Part shown: positions 11,380-22,700 of the stretch, in pieces
Numbering within the stretch: position 1 is the stretch's first letter
Layout of the letters: each line of letters opens with the position of its first letter
Source: Sipunculus nudus
Lineage: Eukaryota > Annelida > Sipuncula > Golfingiida > Sipunculidae
Direction of reading: 5' to 3'
DNA length: 64,000 bases
NCBI GenBank assembly: GCA_026874595.1
Contig: CM049320.1
Location: 18,736,988-18,800,987, forward strand
Notes under the pieces: model-generated
What the model saw: the letters and a program-made list of their open reading frames with translations, nothing else
Database searches by the model: none
Told to the model about the DNA's origin: nothing
Position numbers and translations under genes: made by a program

Positions 11380-12130
11380 TAGATGAATTACAGCTCTCTG
11401 TGGTCGTCTGTCCGTCGTCTATCCAGTCGTCCATTAATAAGGCACAAATCGTTACCATTGAACCAAGTAACTTCTAAATTCAGTCCGAGGAAGTCCAAAG
11501 CTAATATCCTTGCAAACCTAGGTCACGGTGCCTATATGCTGAGAACAGCTTGTCGAAAACATAATTTGAACAGCCTGGAAGTCAGACCTGGCTAAAATCT
11601 TATCAATTGGGCCTAGTCATTATTTATTCAATATCCAGGTCAGTCACGGACAAGTTTGCCTGGAAACCTTCACCAGTCACTATGACCTAAAGCTTATCAG
11701 CTTGGAATAAAAATTATGAGTATGTAGCACCCTGAATGTCAGATTGGCACAAGTGTAACTTTTAAACCTTGAAGCTACGAACTTAATGTTAAGCAGACTG
11801 CAGAATTTCTCAATTAGGTCACATTTACCAATAATTATGTGAGCTATGAGCCAAAACATGTTTCAGCGGCCCAGAATTAAAACAGGGCACAAATCTTAAA
11901 CGTTAGACCTACCTACAGGACCTCATTAAATTTCAAGGCAGGCCGGATATCAATTTCCTTGGACACCCTTAATCAGGTCGCGATAACCTACATTCTGTGA
12001 GGTTTTGAGCACGATTTGAGTAGCCTGGCAAACCTGACAGGGTATATCCACTTAAACATTGCACATAGAAACTTCTATCTGAGCATCCAGGGAGGTTTTT
12101 GTGAGGCCTTAGGTATTCCTAAACTTCAAA
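11380..12130 (+). repeat. Degenerate tandem-repeat family, array 2
   Basis: It starts with GTCGTCTGTCCGTCGTC and continues with GGCACAAATCGTTACC, GGTCACGGTGCCTATAT and AACAGGGCACAAATC. These are diverged members of the unit seen most clearly at 15.5-16.7 kb. Frames inside it are repeat shadows. Confidence 0.6.
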
Positions 12131-12700
12131 AGTAAATACCACAAGTAGGTGCCTTGCTCATTCACCCAGCTACTTGGTACTCTGAGAAAAGGTAATAGGG
12201 TTAGGTTCCCCTGTCTCAGGGCAATGATTACTTTGCTGTTGTGCTTAATGATCAACGACAAACACTGGTCATTCGCGTGCATTCTGTGTCATATTCCCGG
12301 TTACTATCCGCTTTTAAAATGTCAACCACAGACTGAAATATAAAGGTTTGCTTTATCACTAAAGTGTACCTGTTCACAGATTCTCAGAGTGGCTTGTCTT
12401 TTGTAGAGCCATATGGTATATCTAAGGATGCCCTTGGTTACTTATCAAAATATTGGAAAGATTTAAATAACAAGATCAATGCTTGTAGACTATGTCCATC
12501 GATATTTGTTATAACACACACACACACATATATTAAAAATTGTAATTTTTTACATATTAACCTTTATGTTTATAAACAGGAGGAATGTACATGTATCAAG
12601 ATAATGAAAATATTCTTGACTTAACACTGGAGCAACAATAGTATTATTTCAAAGTAGTTGGCAGCACTGAATGTGGCAGCTATTACTTCCATATAGTGGG
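12131..12700. other. No secure feature
   Basis: A frame at 12364-12504 (YLFTDSQSGLSFVEPYGISK onward) looks mildly protein-like but has no good start or splice borders. A CA run lies near 12516. Nothing else was recognised. Confidence 0.3.
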
Positions 12701-12701
12701 C

Positions 12702-12757
12702 ACCTCTATAAAGTGGGCAGTTTTGCCTAGTCCCAAGGGTGCCCACTTTATAGAGGT
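12702..12757. repeat. Perfect 18-bp inverted repeat
   Basis: ACCTCTATAAAGTGGGCA at 12702-12719 is exactly inverted at 12740-12757 across a 20-nt loop. It is either the folded end of a small DNA transposon or a solo palindrome. Confidence 0.85.
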
Positions 12758-13194
12758 TTGACTTTATATCATAAACATAAATAATATACAACACATCAAA
12801 ATCTTCCAGAATATGGTTTGGCCAAAATAAGCCAATACATGTTTAGTGAAATGTCAACAAAAATTTTCCGTGTTGCCAAATCAGGAGAACCTGAGGGTCC
12901 TATTTTTTACTGTCATTGACAAATCGCTTTAAACGAAGCTGTCGTTGAAAGCTCTTTTATTTGCCCAGCCATATTGTCATGTTTGACGTCAGATGGTAAT
13001 ATTTGTAAGGAGCAGCTGTTCAACATTGCCAGGAACAGCCAGGTACGCTTATCTGTATGATGGTAAATTACTCCTACTGAGTGTTCTCCTTAATTATTTT
13101 TTTTTTCACATAAAGTTAACACCAACCTCGTTGTAGCGTTTGGTATGACAGAATACAGGATATGACAGAATGGCTTATTTTCCTTATCTTAAGG

Positions 13195-13198
<4 letters not shown>

Positions 13199-13270
<72 letters not shown>
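13199..13270. repeat. (TA)n microsatellite bounded by GGCG/CGCC
   Basis: About 36 TA units flanked by AAGGCGGC and CGCCTGAGCTGG. The right flank is the reverse complement of the CAGCTCAGGCG found beside the TA array at 47.4 kb, so the two arrays belong to one repeat family. Confidence 0.9.
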
Positions 13271-13272
<2 letters not shown>

Positions 13273-13643
13273 CCTGAGCTGGAAAGTTTTTGAAAAGAGA
13301 CCATTACAACTTAACAATTAATCGGATAAAGTGTGGGGGGGGGGGGAGTTCTGTTCTGTATCATTAACTGTGCATGTTCAGCCTTCAATTGTGGTGTGTG
13401 ATGATATGGCTTAATTAGAGCATGATTGAAGGTTATGGGTATGATCAGGCAGTGATTTAGCTGTGTGTGTTTTGTGCTTTGTGTTTATATGGGGACCGAA
13501 ACCAGCTGTATTTCACTCACGAATATTTATCTGATTTACTGAGGAAGTGGTTAATTTGGCGTGTCTGGTTTGCATTTTTTTCATTTTACACGATAAGCGC
13601 AGTAAGAAATTTCGCGCAAACCAGTATGTATAGGTAATTAATT

Positions 13644-14041
13644 ACCTCCGCCAAGCCAAGCGACAGGGGTTATGTTTTGGGCAGCGCTGGTTTGTCTGTT
13701 TGTTAGGATAGCTCGGTTATGACGGGAGGAACACTCGATTAAATTTTGGAGGTAATCCATGCCTAAATAACCCCGGAATGAGCTCTAGTGTTTTAAGGGG
13801 TTTTATAGCACATTTGTTTTACGGGGATGTAGCAGGTGACGATATTATGGCAATCTTTGGAGTGCAAGGCGTAACGTAACAGAGCTAGGACAATGACGTC
13901 ACTCCACGTGTACGTGCCGTTTCCCTGAAAGGTGTCAGTAAATCAACGTTCAGCACGCATGGGAGCCATTTTTAATCAGGGAAAATGTTGCATTTCTGAC
14001 AATGTCATAGGGGGTAATGAGCTGCCTTGGCGGAGGTCTGA
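13644..14041 (+). mobile_element. Non-autonomous DNA transposon with ACCTCCGCCAAG ends
   Basis: The left end ACCTCCGCCAAGCC and right end GCCTTGGCGGAGGT are inverted repeats about 400 bp apart. Inside is a GTTTGTCTGTTTGTTAG stretch typical of this kind of widespread MITE. No coding frame is visible. Confidence 0.65.
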
Positions 14042-14190
14042 GCTCTCTGAGCACATTATTAATTTTGAATCAAATTATTAACATTTTTAACGACCATATA
14101 AGAGACAGCTAACAAGCTCCTGGTGAATGTACACATGCTACCGACGACTGAGTACCATGACCGCCAGATGTAATACAATACGTAACTAGA

Positions 14191-15082
14191 TTACGGGTTG
14201 TCGACAAGCGACTACGTGTATCCGCCTAAATCAGAGTGGAACGGGTGAAGTGAGGCATGGATTGAGTGGCAAGGGAAATAGAGTGAAGTGTTGCATATTA
14301 GCATGGATGTCTGCAGCCGAAATTGTGTATGTAGGTTGCGCCACCTACCACAAAATTCAGAAAGCTGTCCAAGTTGTATACATATGCAAAATTTAAGGCA
14401 GATAAGTCAAACCACTACATGTATACGAGTGATTTTAGCCCATGGCAGACAAACAGACGGACGCTGTGCAAAAATGGTTGCAGGTGGCGCCATAAGTTTT
14501 GCGTATGATAAAGAGCTATTTGAGATCTATACACATGCAAAACTTTGGCCCAATCGGTCAAACGGTTCCCGAGACATGAGCTTGGATGTCTGCAGCGTAA
14601 ACGTAAATGTAGTTGGCGCCACCTGTCATAAAATCAGGAAAGCTATCCAGGATGTATACGCATGCCGAATTTCAGGTGAATTAGTCAAAACACTGCAGAG
14701 ATATGAGTGATTTTAACCCAAGGGAGACGAACAGATGGACACTGTGCAAACATGGTTGCATGTGGCGCCACCAGTTTTGCGTATGTAATAAAGCTCTCCA
14801 AGGGCTACATTTGTGCATTTTTTTTTCCTGATCGGTCAAACGGTTCCCGAGATATGTGGGTTTATGTGTGGAAACAGACGCACAGATGGACACAGAGCGC
14901 AGAGGAAAGGTCAGAGGTCAAAACAAAATCGAGGCGCAGCAGTTCACATGTGACCCGAACATAATCCCGGATTTCGTAAAATTCCGCCCAGCGGTTACGG
15001 AGGAGTTCTCCGGACACCTACGCGGCGGCGGCGGCGCAGGGCTGAAAACATAGTATCCGCAAAACTCTGTTTTGGCGGATAC
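14191..15082 (+). mobile_element. Hairpin-ended non-autonomous element with internal repeats
   Basis: The left end contains the hairpin GTCGACAAGCGAC and then GTGTATCCGCC. The right end (15053-15082) is a hairpin GTATCCGC...GCGGATAC with a 14-nt loop. Inside, two units about 280 bp apart begin with TGGATGTCTGCAG and include AGACGGACGCTGTGCAAA-like and TGGCGCCACC words. A second copy lies at 36966-37320. The architecture recalls non-autonomous Helentron or pearl-type elements known from bivalves; this assignment is inference. Frames inside are repeat shadows. Confidence 0.6.
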
Positions 15083-15454
15083 AATTAACCAATAGTAACC
15101 AATAGTTTGATGATGTAATGGTACGTGCAACGAGTAAGTTGCAGTATTTATCAACGATAACAACTGTGATCACTGACTAGAAGCAACCCGCTATGTGTGA
15201 ACAAGAAAAAGAACAACAATCGCGGCTGGCTCCGTCGTACTTCAAAGCCATTGGGAGGGGGTTCTAAAGTTGTCTAGATTGTATAAATTAACGCATGTTC
15301 TTAATTTTTCGCAAATCCAGCTCCCGCGAAAATTTAAACCCCGCTGACAAACCCGCTTTCATAGTAATCTGTAACCATCCCATGAGACTTCCGTGTTAAC
15401 TTTGTACATGCGATATTTACAGCCGATATTACTGCTGCGAAGGTACTTACAGTC

Positions 15455-16720
15455 ATCTGAGCTATAGCGATCACCCTTTGTCCGGCGTCCGTCCGGTAGT
15501 CCGGCCGTCCGGCCCGACCGTTAACAGGGAACAAATCGTAATCGTTAGACCTAGAAACTTCTAACTGTACATCCAGGGAGTACTAAGGTAATTTTCCTCG
15601 GAACCCTGAAATTAGGTCATGGTAACCTATATATTGTGACCTACAGGCCAAAAACATGATTTTAAGCACCCAGACAGTCACACATTGTATCCATTAGGCC
15701 TAGAATCCTCTAACGTGACATTAAGGGAGGTCCCAGGCAAATTTCCTTGGAAACCTAAATTTAGGTCATGTGATCTATATTCTGCGACCTATAGGGAAAA
15801 GATGTCATATGAGCTCACAGACAGTCAGACTGGGGACAAATTGTAACTTCTAACAGATAATACAAGGAGGTCCTAGGCAAATGTCCTTGGAAACCTGAAA
15901 TTAGGCCATGGTGACCTATATTCTGTGACCTATGGGATGAAAATGGTTTTGAGCACCAAGAGAATAAGACGGGGCACAAATTGTATGCATTAGGCCTAGA
16001 ATATTCTCAAGCAACATCCAGTGGGGATATAGGCAAATCTCTTTGGAATTCAGAAATTATGTCATGGTGCACAGGCTATATCCTAAATGCGCTATGAGCC
16101 ATAAAAATATGAATTGGAGCATCCAGACAGGCAAGGTACAAATTGTACCTATTTTCCTTTGAACCTTATATTAAAGCTTAGGGAGGTCTTTGGCAAGTCT
16201 TCTTTGAATCCTAAAATTATATAACTTAATTCTTATAATACATGTCAAATACAGTCAGATGGGGCTCACATTGTATACTTAAGCCCTAAAATCTTCCAAC
16301 GCAACATCCAGGGAGATCTTGGCAAATCCCACTGGAAACCTGCATGTGACAACCCAGAAACATGATCTGAGTAGATTTAACATCAGATGGGTACAAATTT
16401 TATGCATTAGGCCTAGTTCCTTCGGCAAATCTCCTTTAACGTTTAAAATCAGGTCATGGTGGTTTATATTTTGCAAGCTACTGGCCAGAAGCATGGTTAT
16501 GAGCAGTCAGACAGGGCACAAATTGTATCCATTAGCCCTAGACTTTTCTAACATGACATTCAGGGAAATCCTTGGCAATTCTCCTTGGCAACCTGAAATA
16601 GGGTCATGGTGACCTATATTCTGCAAGCTATGGACCAGAAATTGCATCCATTTTCCTTGGAACTCTCTATTGTGAAATCCAGGGGGTCCTGGGGAGGTCT
16701 CCTATGAATCCTGAATTTTT
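15455..16720 (+). repeat. Degenerate tandem-repeat family, array 3 (best copy)
   Basis: About nine units of 120-170 bp. Each is built on GGCACAAATTGTATCC, TTAGGCCTAGAATCTTC, AACATCCAGGGAGG, CCTTGGAAACCTGAAAT and TCATGGTGACCTATATTC. Starts are near 15520, 15680, 15830, 15975, 16130, 16260, 16385, 16505 and 16630. The array is headed by a TCCGTCCGG-rich stretch at 15485-15520, as in array 2. Confidence 0.85.
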
Positions 16721-16996
16721 TTTTCTGTTCATTTTTCAATACAGTAACATTAGCTTTAGGCTATTCTCACAGACAATATATAACATTAATGAAAGAAAGA
16801 GCACCCGGTCAAATTTCGCTGAGCGTCATGGCCTATGGGCCACTTGTTTCATCGATCACATATATACAAAATATATTCCTGTACTCTTCAACCAAGCTTT
16901 CTGGCCAACAATATGCTGACTGAAAAAGGTATGTTTTTCATAGTCTTTTTAAATAATGCACACTTGAGGCATCCTTGATATGTTGAGGAAGATTGT

Positions 16997-17142
16997 TCAA
17001 GAGGACAGCGGGAGATTATCTGAATTATCTGTGTCCGGGCTCTCGGCACCCCAGGAATTTGTTGACAGGCCTGAGTTCACGAACAGGGTGATACTCCTGA
17101 TACTCATGTTAGCAAAGTCTAGAGGGGTAAAGCCATGGGGAG
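16997..17142 (-). CDS. Terminal exon of the 19.3-17.0 kb gene
   Basis: After a TTTACAAAG acceptor (phase 1) this 146-nt exon encodes 47 residues and a TGA stop. It contains HGFTPLDFANMSIRSITLFV, a stretch like one ankyrin repeat, and ends in an acidic, serine-rich tail ESPDTDNSDNLPLSS. Codon use is more GC-rich than the flanks. Its phase 1 entry matches the exit of the exon at 18613-18713. I cannot tell a cytoplasmic tail from a secreted C-terminus, and the single ankyrin-like match is weak. Confidence 0.5.
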
Positions 17143-18200
17143 CTTTGTAAATAAGCAAAAGCACTGAAGGCATTCCTTTGATGGTGCCATAGAAACAAAA
17201 ATAAGAATCGTATAACATAATACATACCTTGAAAAGCCGTTTTTGTATTCCTAATAATGCCAAGCTTGATAAATCGAAGAATCATTATCCTTGGTCAATA
17301 TAAAATAAATTTCGCAAATAGCTGCCATATTTAACGAACAATCAATCGTCATGTTGAGCAGCTTATTTAAAAAGTATGTCACTGTGGATGATACGAAGAA
17401 ATAATTCATACATATGGATGAGCTATAAAGCTAATATTGGACAGAAAAAATGCCCTGGAAAAGTAGGAGGTGCATCCAATATGTCAAACATTAAAAACTC
17501 CCTAATACCCTAATACATGTAATTCGTACAAAATTAACATATATGGTATACATGTAAAATGAGGATGAATTATGACCAATGCATGATATCCATGTGAGAC
17601 CAGGATAATCTGACATATCCCAGTTATCACGCTATAAATGGGGGTGTTCTGGAAATGAATACTACTATTTATTTACTGTTGTTTATAATGCTGATCAATA
17701 GCAGACACTGGTATTATCCTTCTCTCTTGTATAATATGCATAGTTCTGGTATAATGTCCCTGTATTAATATTATATTACATAAGGCCTCTGACTTTGTTT
17801 TCCTGCTTTATGAGGAAGGAACAAGTCATACAGAGAACAAATCACACTCCCACAGAGAAATTCTGCTTGGTCTCGAAGGTTGGTGCCACAACGTTCACTC
17901 TTTTGTTTCGATACCACGACCAGAAGTCTTGTGTGTTAAATATTTAGAATTAGAAATAAGAATTAATAATTAGTCATTTATTTTAAATACTGCAACATAA
18001 ATTAGTACGGCGTGCTGATCGGGGAACGATAAAAGCGACTGCATTATATTACAGTTACTATACAGTGCGACTTGGAAAAAAAAAACTGGGCACTTTGTGA
18101 AACAGTGACCTTAAGGCTGTTGATAACAGCACAACCCAATGACTCGGTTTTATTTGGCCCCTCTTGCTGTCAAGTGGCGGTATGTATTTTTGTTGTCCCC
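17143..18200. other. Intron-like sequence, no feature recognised
   Basis: AT-rich sequence between two exons of the minus-strand gene, with no supported exon or repeat. Confidence 0.4.
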
Positions 18201-18279
18201 GCTAGGAGAGTATGTGTTCATCCCCGTTCGCTTCTGTTTGTGTGTGTGTGTCTGTTTGTTCACAACATAACTCACACAG

Positions 18280-18531
18280 AATTCACATTGAATTCTTGCC
18301 AATGAAAAATCGATTAAATTTTAGTGCGGATCCGGAGTATGATCCGGATCCTCGAAGGTCATATATTAATTATAACAAATGTACGTTCACTTATGCACGA
18401 ATGAACTTACGCATATGGCAGAATACGTGAATGTAAAAGCGATTTCGGAAGCACCACACAATAAGGAACCCCCGTACACACATGACGGAGGCTTGCGTTC
18501 CATAAAATGCAGAATTCTAATCACCATATAA
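18280..18531 (+). pseudogene. Broken copy of a tail exon with a YVNV motif
   Basis: After an ACTCACACAG acceptor the frame reads FLPMKNRLNFSADPEYDPDP. A second frame, offset by one, carries TNELTHMAEYVNVKAISEAP and runs to a TAA at 18529-18531. No splice site separates the two, so a frameshift is likely. The second part matches the tail exon at 32924-33030 (TNE then AEYVN), and the GT-rich upstream sequence is also shared. YVNV is the classical Grb2 SH2-binding core when the tyrosine is phosphorylated, so this may derive from a receptor cytoplasmic tail. It lies antisense within an intron of the 19.3-17.0 kb gene. Confidence 0.35.
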
Positions 18532-18612
18532 CATACATGAAAGCCCTGAAGTCTGGGGTTTCTGTTTGACAACTTTAAAAATAAGTTCTGTTATCAATCA
18601 TCGTTTTATTAC

Positions 18613-18713
18613 CAGAGAGTTTGTCGGTTCTGCAGTCAAACAAGGCTTTGAAAATGGGGGCGTATAGTTCATTTTTCCCTATTGGCCAGAATGTAAAGAT
18701 TCCAACAATGACC
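18613..18713 (-). CDS. Second visible exon of the 19.3-17.0 kb gene
   Basis: A 101-nt exon with a CAATCATAG acceptor after a pyrimidine-rich tract and a G/GTAATA donor, phase 2 entry and phase 1 exit. It encodes VIVGIFTFWPIGKNELYAP followed by IFKALFDCRTDKLS. The phase pattern and the G-x-F...NEL...I-F-K-A-L layout recall the CTLD-start exons at 6.7, 36.8 and 57.3 kb, but the similarity is distant. It is phase-compatible with the terminal exon. The signal exon upstream ends in phase 1, so an exon running from phase 1 to 2 is missing or unrecognised; a weak candidate lies around 18840-18890. Confidence 0.55.
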
Positions 18714-19201
18714 CTATGATTGCAAAAGATTAAAATAGACATGAATGCAGTTCAAACAAAGGTGGTTGTATATAACCATCCTCGGTCAAACACTTTGGTT
18801 TACCAGCCATCTAACAGCTAGAGCAAACCATACCATCTTATGACTCCTGTAATACCATACCATCTTATGGATCCTGTAAATAAAATCATACAATGTGACT
18901 CGCTGGTGGAAACCCTGCATTAACCAGCTTAGCCTTCATTCTGAAGGTGTTTTAAATATTTGAAATGTTTTTTGTTAACCAAATTATTGGATATTTCCAA
19001 TGCCGGATATTATTCAATATTTATCCTTCTGCAATATTATCTAAATAAAAAAAAACAAATCCGAAAAAGCTGGGGGTACTGTGGGACTCTTATGGTCCCA
19101 ATAACGTATTTCCCTTGTATGATATATTCATCAGTTAAAGGTTTAGGTTAAGGATTCGGTATGAGTTTATGTGATTTAGATTAAAAAAATACTTTACTTA
19201 C

Positions 19202-19292
19202 CCTCTAAGCAGTTAGAAGCAGCTGCCCACAACACAAATGAAAGGATAGTCCCTTCTATGTTCTTGCAGCATTTCGTTAATCCATGTGCCAT
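19202..19292 (-). CDS. Signal-peptide exon of a secreted or membrane protein
   Basis: The exon spans 19202-19322 with a strong TTTCTTTGCAG acceptor and a G/GTAAGT donor; coding starts at the ATG at 19292. The 30 residues start MAHGLTKCCKNIEG, continue with the hydrophobic core TILSFVLWAAAS and end in NCLE, a typical signal peptide. Exit is phase 1, usual for signal exons. The acceptor just 30 nt before the ATG implies a 5' UTR intron. On the same strand, exons at 18613-18713 and 16997-17142 probably belong to the same gene. The mature protein's function is unknown. Confidence 0.75.
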
Positions 19293-19489
19293 GTTTAAGC
19301 TGTGATGTTCTGACGTATCAGTCTGCAAAGAAATTGAATACATTATTAAACTAGACATTTCTTATCCTTAGACATAGTACCCCCCCCCCTTTAAGAATAG
19401 GCCCCCATTTTTAGCAGCATACACTGACACTTGGCAAGCAATTATTGTTTCTTCTATCTATCAATCCACATTCTTTTTGAAGATGTTGG

Positions 19490-19745
19490 TCCTGTGACCT
19501 TGACCTTTTGGCACATCACAGATGGCTCCTGTGGCTTTGACCTTTGACCTTGTGACCCCAAAATTGATATTGATCATCCAATATATATATAAATCAATAG
19601 AGGTCTAGATTTATTGATGGGCCATATATAAGTCTGGTGTGAAATCCATATATTAATCCAAGCTTGAATTATCATCTCGGGAACTAAATTTTGGACAGAT
19701 GGCTCCTGTGACCTTCACCGTTGACCTTGTGACTTCACAATTGAC
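19490..19745 (+). repeat. Two diverged repeats rich in TGACCT
   Basis: AGATGGCTCCTGTG at about 19520 and again at 19698 starts two related units containing TTGACCTTGTGAC. The first carries TGACCTTTGACCT (19538-19550), a perfect DR1 layout of nuclear-receptor half-sites. Because it sits in a repeat, regulatory function is not assumed. Confidence 0.5.
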
Positions 19746-20345
19746 AGGCGTCTTCCTCTATTGGCAAGATGTATGTGCAAGATGAAATGTTTGAGATATT
19801 GCATCTGCAGGCACTGAAATTAATACCCGTGAGCTCCTCAACAGCGCATACTGGTCATATTTGTGTCAGGTTTTAAGCTTTTTGCTAGAACCCTTTTTTT
19901 CATTTTTTGTTTCGGAGGTAATCGGCTCCATTTTTAAATCTAGCTTAATTAAATATATGTACATATGCAGGATGCCGGACTACGTGACGGGCAGATTTAC
20001 GCGGTTCCTCACATTTAATACCCTGGTGTTATTCAGGCCAGATGACTACTGCACAAGGGTATACTGCACAAGATATTTATATTGTGACAATCCTTGTTGA
20101 ATAATAACATGCCAAAGGGATGACGCACGCTCAGTCGAGGGCTGTGTAGATATCCTGTTTCCAGGGGATCTCGTGGCCGGTATATTTTTAAGAGATCTGC
20201 TGTAATTGTGAAAAAAAAAATCCAGTGAAGTGACAATGTTTTAACTGTCAGGATTCAACATATCAGCATTTTGCAAGGACAATTTGATGTAGTACAAATA
20301 AATAAATCAACACAAACATGTACAAAATCGCTTATACATATATAA
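19746..20345. other. No recognisable feature
   Basis: Unique AT-rich sequence; short open frames here show no domain, signal or splice support. Confidence 0.4.
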
Positions 20346-20346
20346 A

Positions 20347-20349
<3 letters not shown>

Positions 20350-20402
<53 letters not shown>
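20350..20402. repeat. (TA)n microsatellite
   Basis: About 26 uninterrupted TA units. Confidence 0.95.
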
Positions 20403-20406
<4 letters not shown>

Positions 20407-21042
20407 TGTGTAACAAATACAACATAACTGTATATATGATTATGGAACTCTGAATATACGTGAACTGTGGGATGGATCAATACATCATACGTAACATGTG
20501 TCCGTGTTGAATATAATATTCTTGTGTTAAATGGAATAATTGTGTTTTGTCGTAAGTATATATATTACACGTGGTTAATCAATAACCTAGAAAGAATAAA
20601 GGTTACACGTACTTGTAAATATTTCTGAAGTATCACCTCATAGATGATTCTTCCGCATCACCATGGATGGTTATGTGCATGGTTAAGTCTGATGTAACTG
20701 CCTGGATGTTGGCAACAGACGAGATCTCGGTCGGTGTGGTTTTTCTACTCCAAATCCAGCTAGTTCCTCATTTACCACTAGATGGCAGAAGTTAGGCAAC
20801 CAAATGGACAGATTCACAGGTTTAGTTATATAGAAGTAAGAGCCTCGTATTCAATCGACAATTAACTTTCGGTTGGGCAAGTAAACAATCGCGGGTGGGA
20901 ATGTTTAACCATTTTTTGTTTGAATAATGACACCGGTTGTCCTGACTTACGCTCCTAATGAACAACCATAACTTAAAACAGGTTAAGCATGTGGTGTCAT
21001 GACCAGATTTAGTCAAGATGTCTATAATAAGATATCTGTCAA

Positions 21043-21425
21043 CCGGCTCCTGTGCCTCAGGGGTAGAGCACAGGACTCGAAGCCGGAAAATCGTGAGTTC
21101 GAATTTCACGGTCGGCCCCCATCCAGAGAGAGCGCTCTGCAGGCTTAAGGGGAATTTATGGCCGAGCCCGACGGCCATGTTCACTCACAAACGAGTGCGC
21201 CTTTCGGAGAGATCCTTTGTGGTATGACCCAGCAAAGGGACGATTACGCACCCAGGGCCCGCAGATGCAGTAATCAACATGGGGCTGGTTGACGCCAGGA
21301 TATAAAATGAGAGGAAGCGTATGATACTGCCCTGCCATGTTGTCAGACACCGGAATGGAATTCTACAGATATACAGATACGTATTGTTAAGTTAGCATTA
21401 ACAAACGGAGGCGGTTACCTTAACC
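21043..21425 (+). mobile_element. tRNA-derived SINE, copy 1
   Basis: The head has polymerase III-like boxes: TGCCTCAGGGGTAGAGCAC (A-box region) and GAGTTCGAATTTC (B-box region). The body contains AGAGCGCTCTGCAGG, CTCACAAACGAGTGCGCC, CCAGGGCCCGC and a GGAGGCGGTTACCT end. Three other copies at 34.9, 55.5 and 62.5 kb share the whole layout. The tRNA-like head lacks a good cloverleaf, so this is not a tRNA gene. Confidence 0.85.
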
Positions 21426-22662
21426 ATAAAACAATATCTTTCATCTGTCAGACAGGCAGCTGCATTGCCCGAACCTGCTCTGGTATTGTGGATGTCTGGT
21501 ATGCATCTGTTTTAACATCGTGTTAACATTGAAAGAATGGCTAGGCCGTGGTGTTGTGTCAAGTTTACACTCGATCTGAGGTTTAACGGCAGACTATCAA
21601 CACACTCTTGTCGATCATTTAGAGGATTCCTGACACTGACAGCAAATCGAGTCATGCAGCTGTTAATACTGCATTCACTGTTTGTTATATGTGTGCGTGT
21701 GTGTAACCGTACGATATTGACTGCACACCAAATGCGCAAGGACTTTTTCTTCTTGTGAGGACTTGCACATGGGTCCTAGCAATCATTTTAAAGCATTTAA
21801 AAAGCCGGAAAAAACTATGCTGGGGAAGTTTCTTGCAAGTCCTCAGAAAGAACGTTTTGCTTGAAATCTGTTTTGTGTGTATGTGAGCCGTTAGCTGAAG
21901 TTAATATTTTCTGCTTACCTTGTTTTAGGGTCTAAAGTTTTTGTCTTGGCGGATTTATTTGCCCATACACATCAGGTGTGAACAATATTGAGCTTGGCCC
22001 TGACCTGTCTTGTAACTTATTGTGACTACTTCCTCGGAACGTGGGACATTGATTCGGGTTTCTCTGTCTGTCTGTCTGTCCGTCAGGTATTTGTTTCCGT
22101 GCAATCATTTTCCTAAATATTATCCTATTTTATTCATATCCGGGTCAGTGATTGCTCTCATGCATACCTTGGATGGAATTGGTTTCGGGTGTTTCTGTCT
22201 GATAAGATAATAATACAAAGGCATATTTCATTATTGATATGATGAATCAACACATTTAGTGTCACTTATCACGAAGAGGCGTCGCTAGCTGGTGACATAA
22301 ATTACTTGATTTTTTTTGCAGTAACTGCCAGGTGCTGCCATCTGTTGGTCATGGTTAAAACTATTTGCACTTGGTCCTAATTTAGTTTCATCCCGACTTG
22401 AAGGCGGAAGCGAAGGTCATAAATTCCTTGAATTTGCTTGTTGAGGTTCTGTGAATTAAGAAAACTTTTGGCCCACCTGTGGTTTTATTACACAGGTTCC
22501 TGAGTAAATTCATGATTAACTCGTTTTTTAAATGGCGGAACAGCAATTTTGAAAATGGCAGCGACTATGGCCGAAAAATACAAAAAAATAATTATCTTGG
22601 TCATGACACATGATAATCAATTTATCTATAAGTTAACCCTCTAGGTCAAACGTTGAGGAACT

Positions 22663-22663
<1 letters not shown>

Positions 22664-22696
<33 letters not shown>
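22664..22696. repeat. (TA)n microsatellite at a copy A/B length difference
   Basis: It sits exactly where copy B lacks about 600 bp relative to copy A; in copy A the corresponding array ends at 1903. Confidence 0.95.

Positions 22697-22700
<4 letters not shown>

Noticed and set aside
14288-14964. Overlapping frames of 85-140 codons
   Set aside because: They run through the internal repeats of the hairpin-ended element and repeat the same words; repeat shadows.
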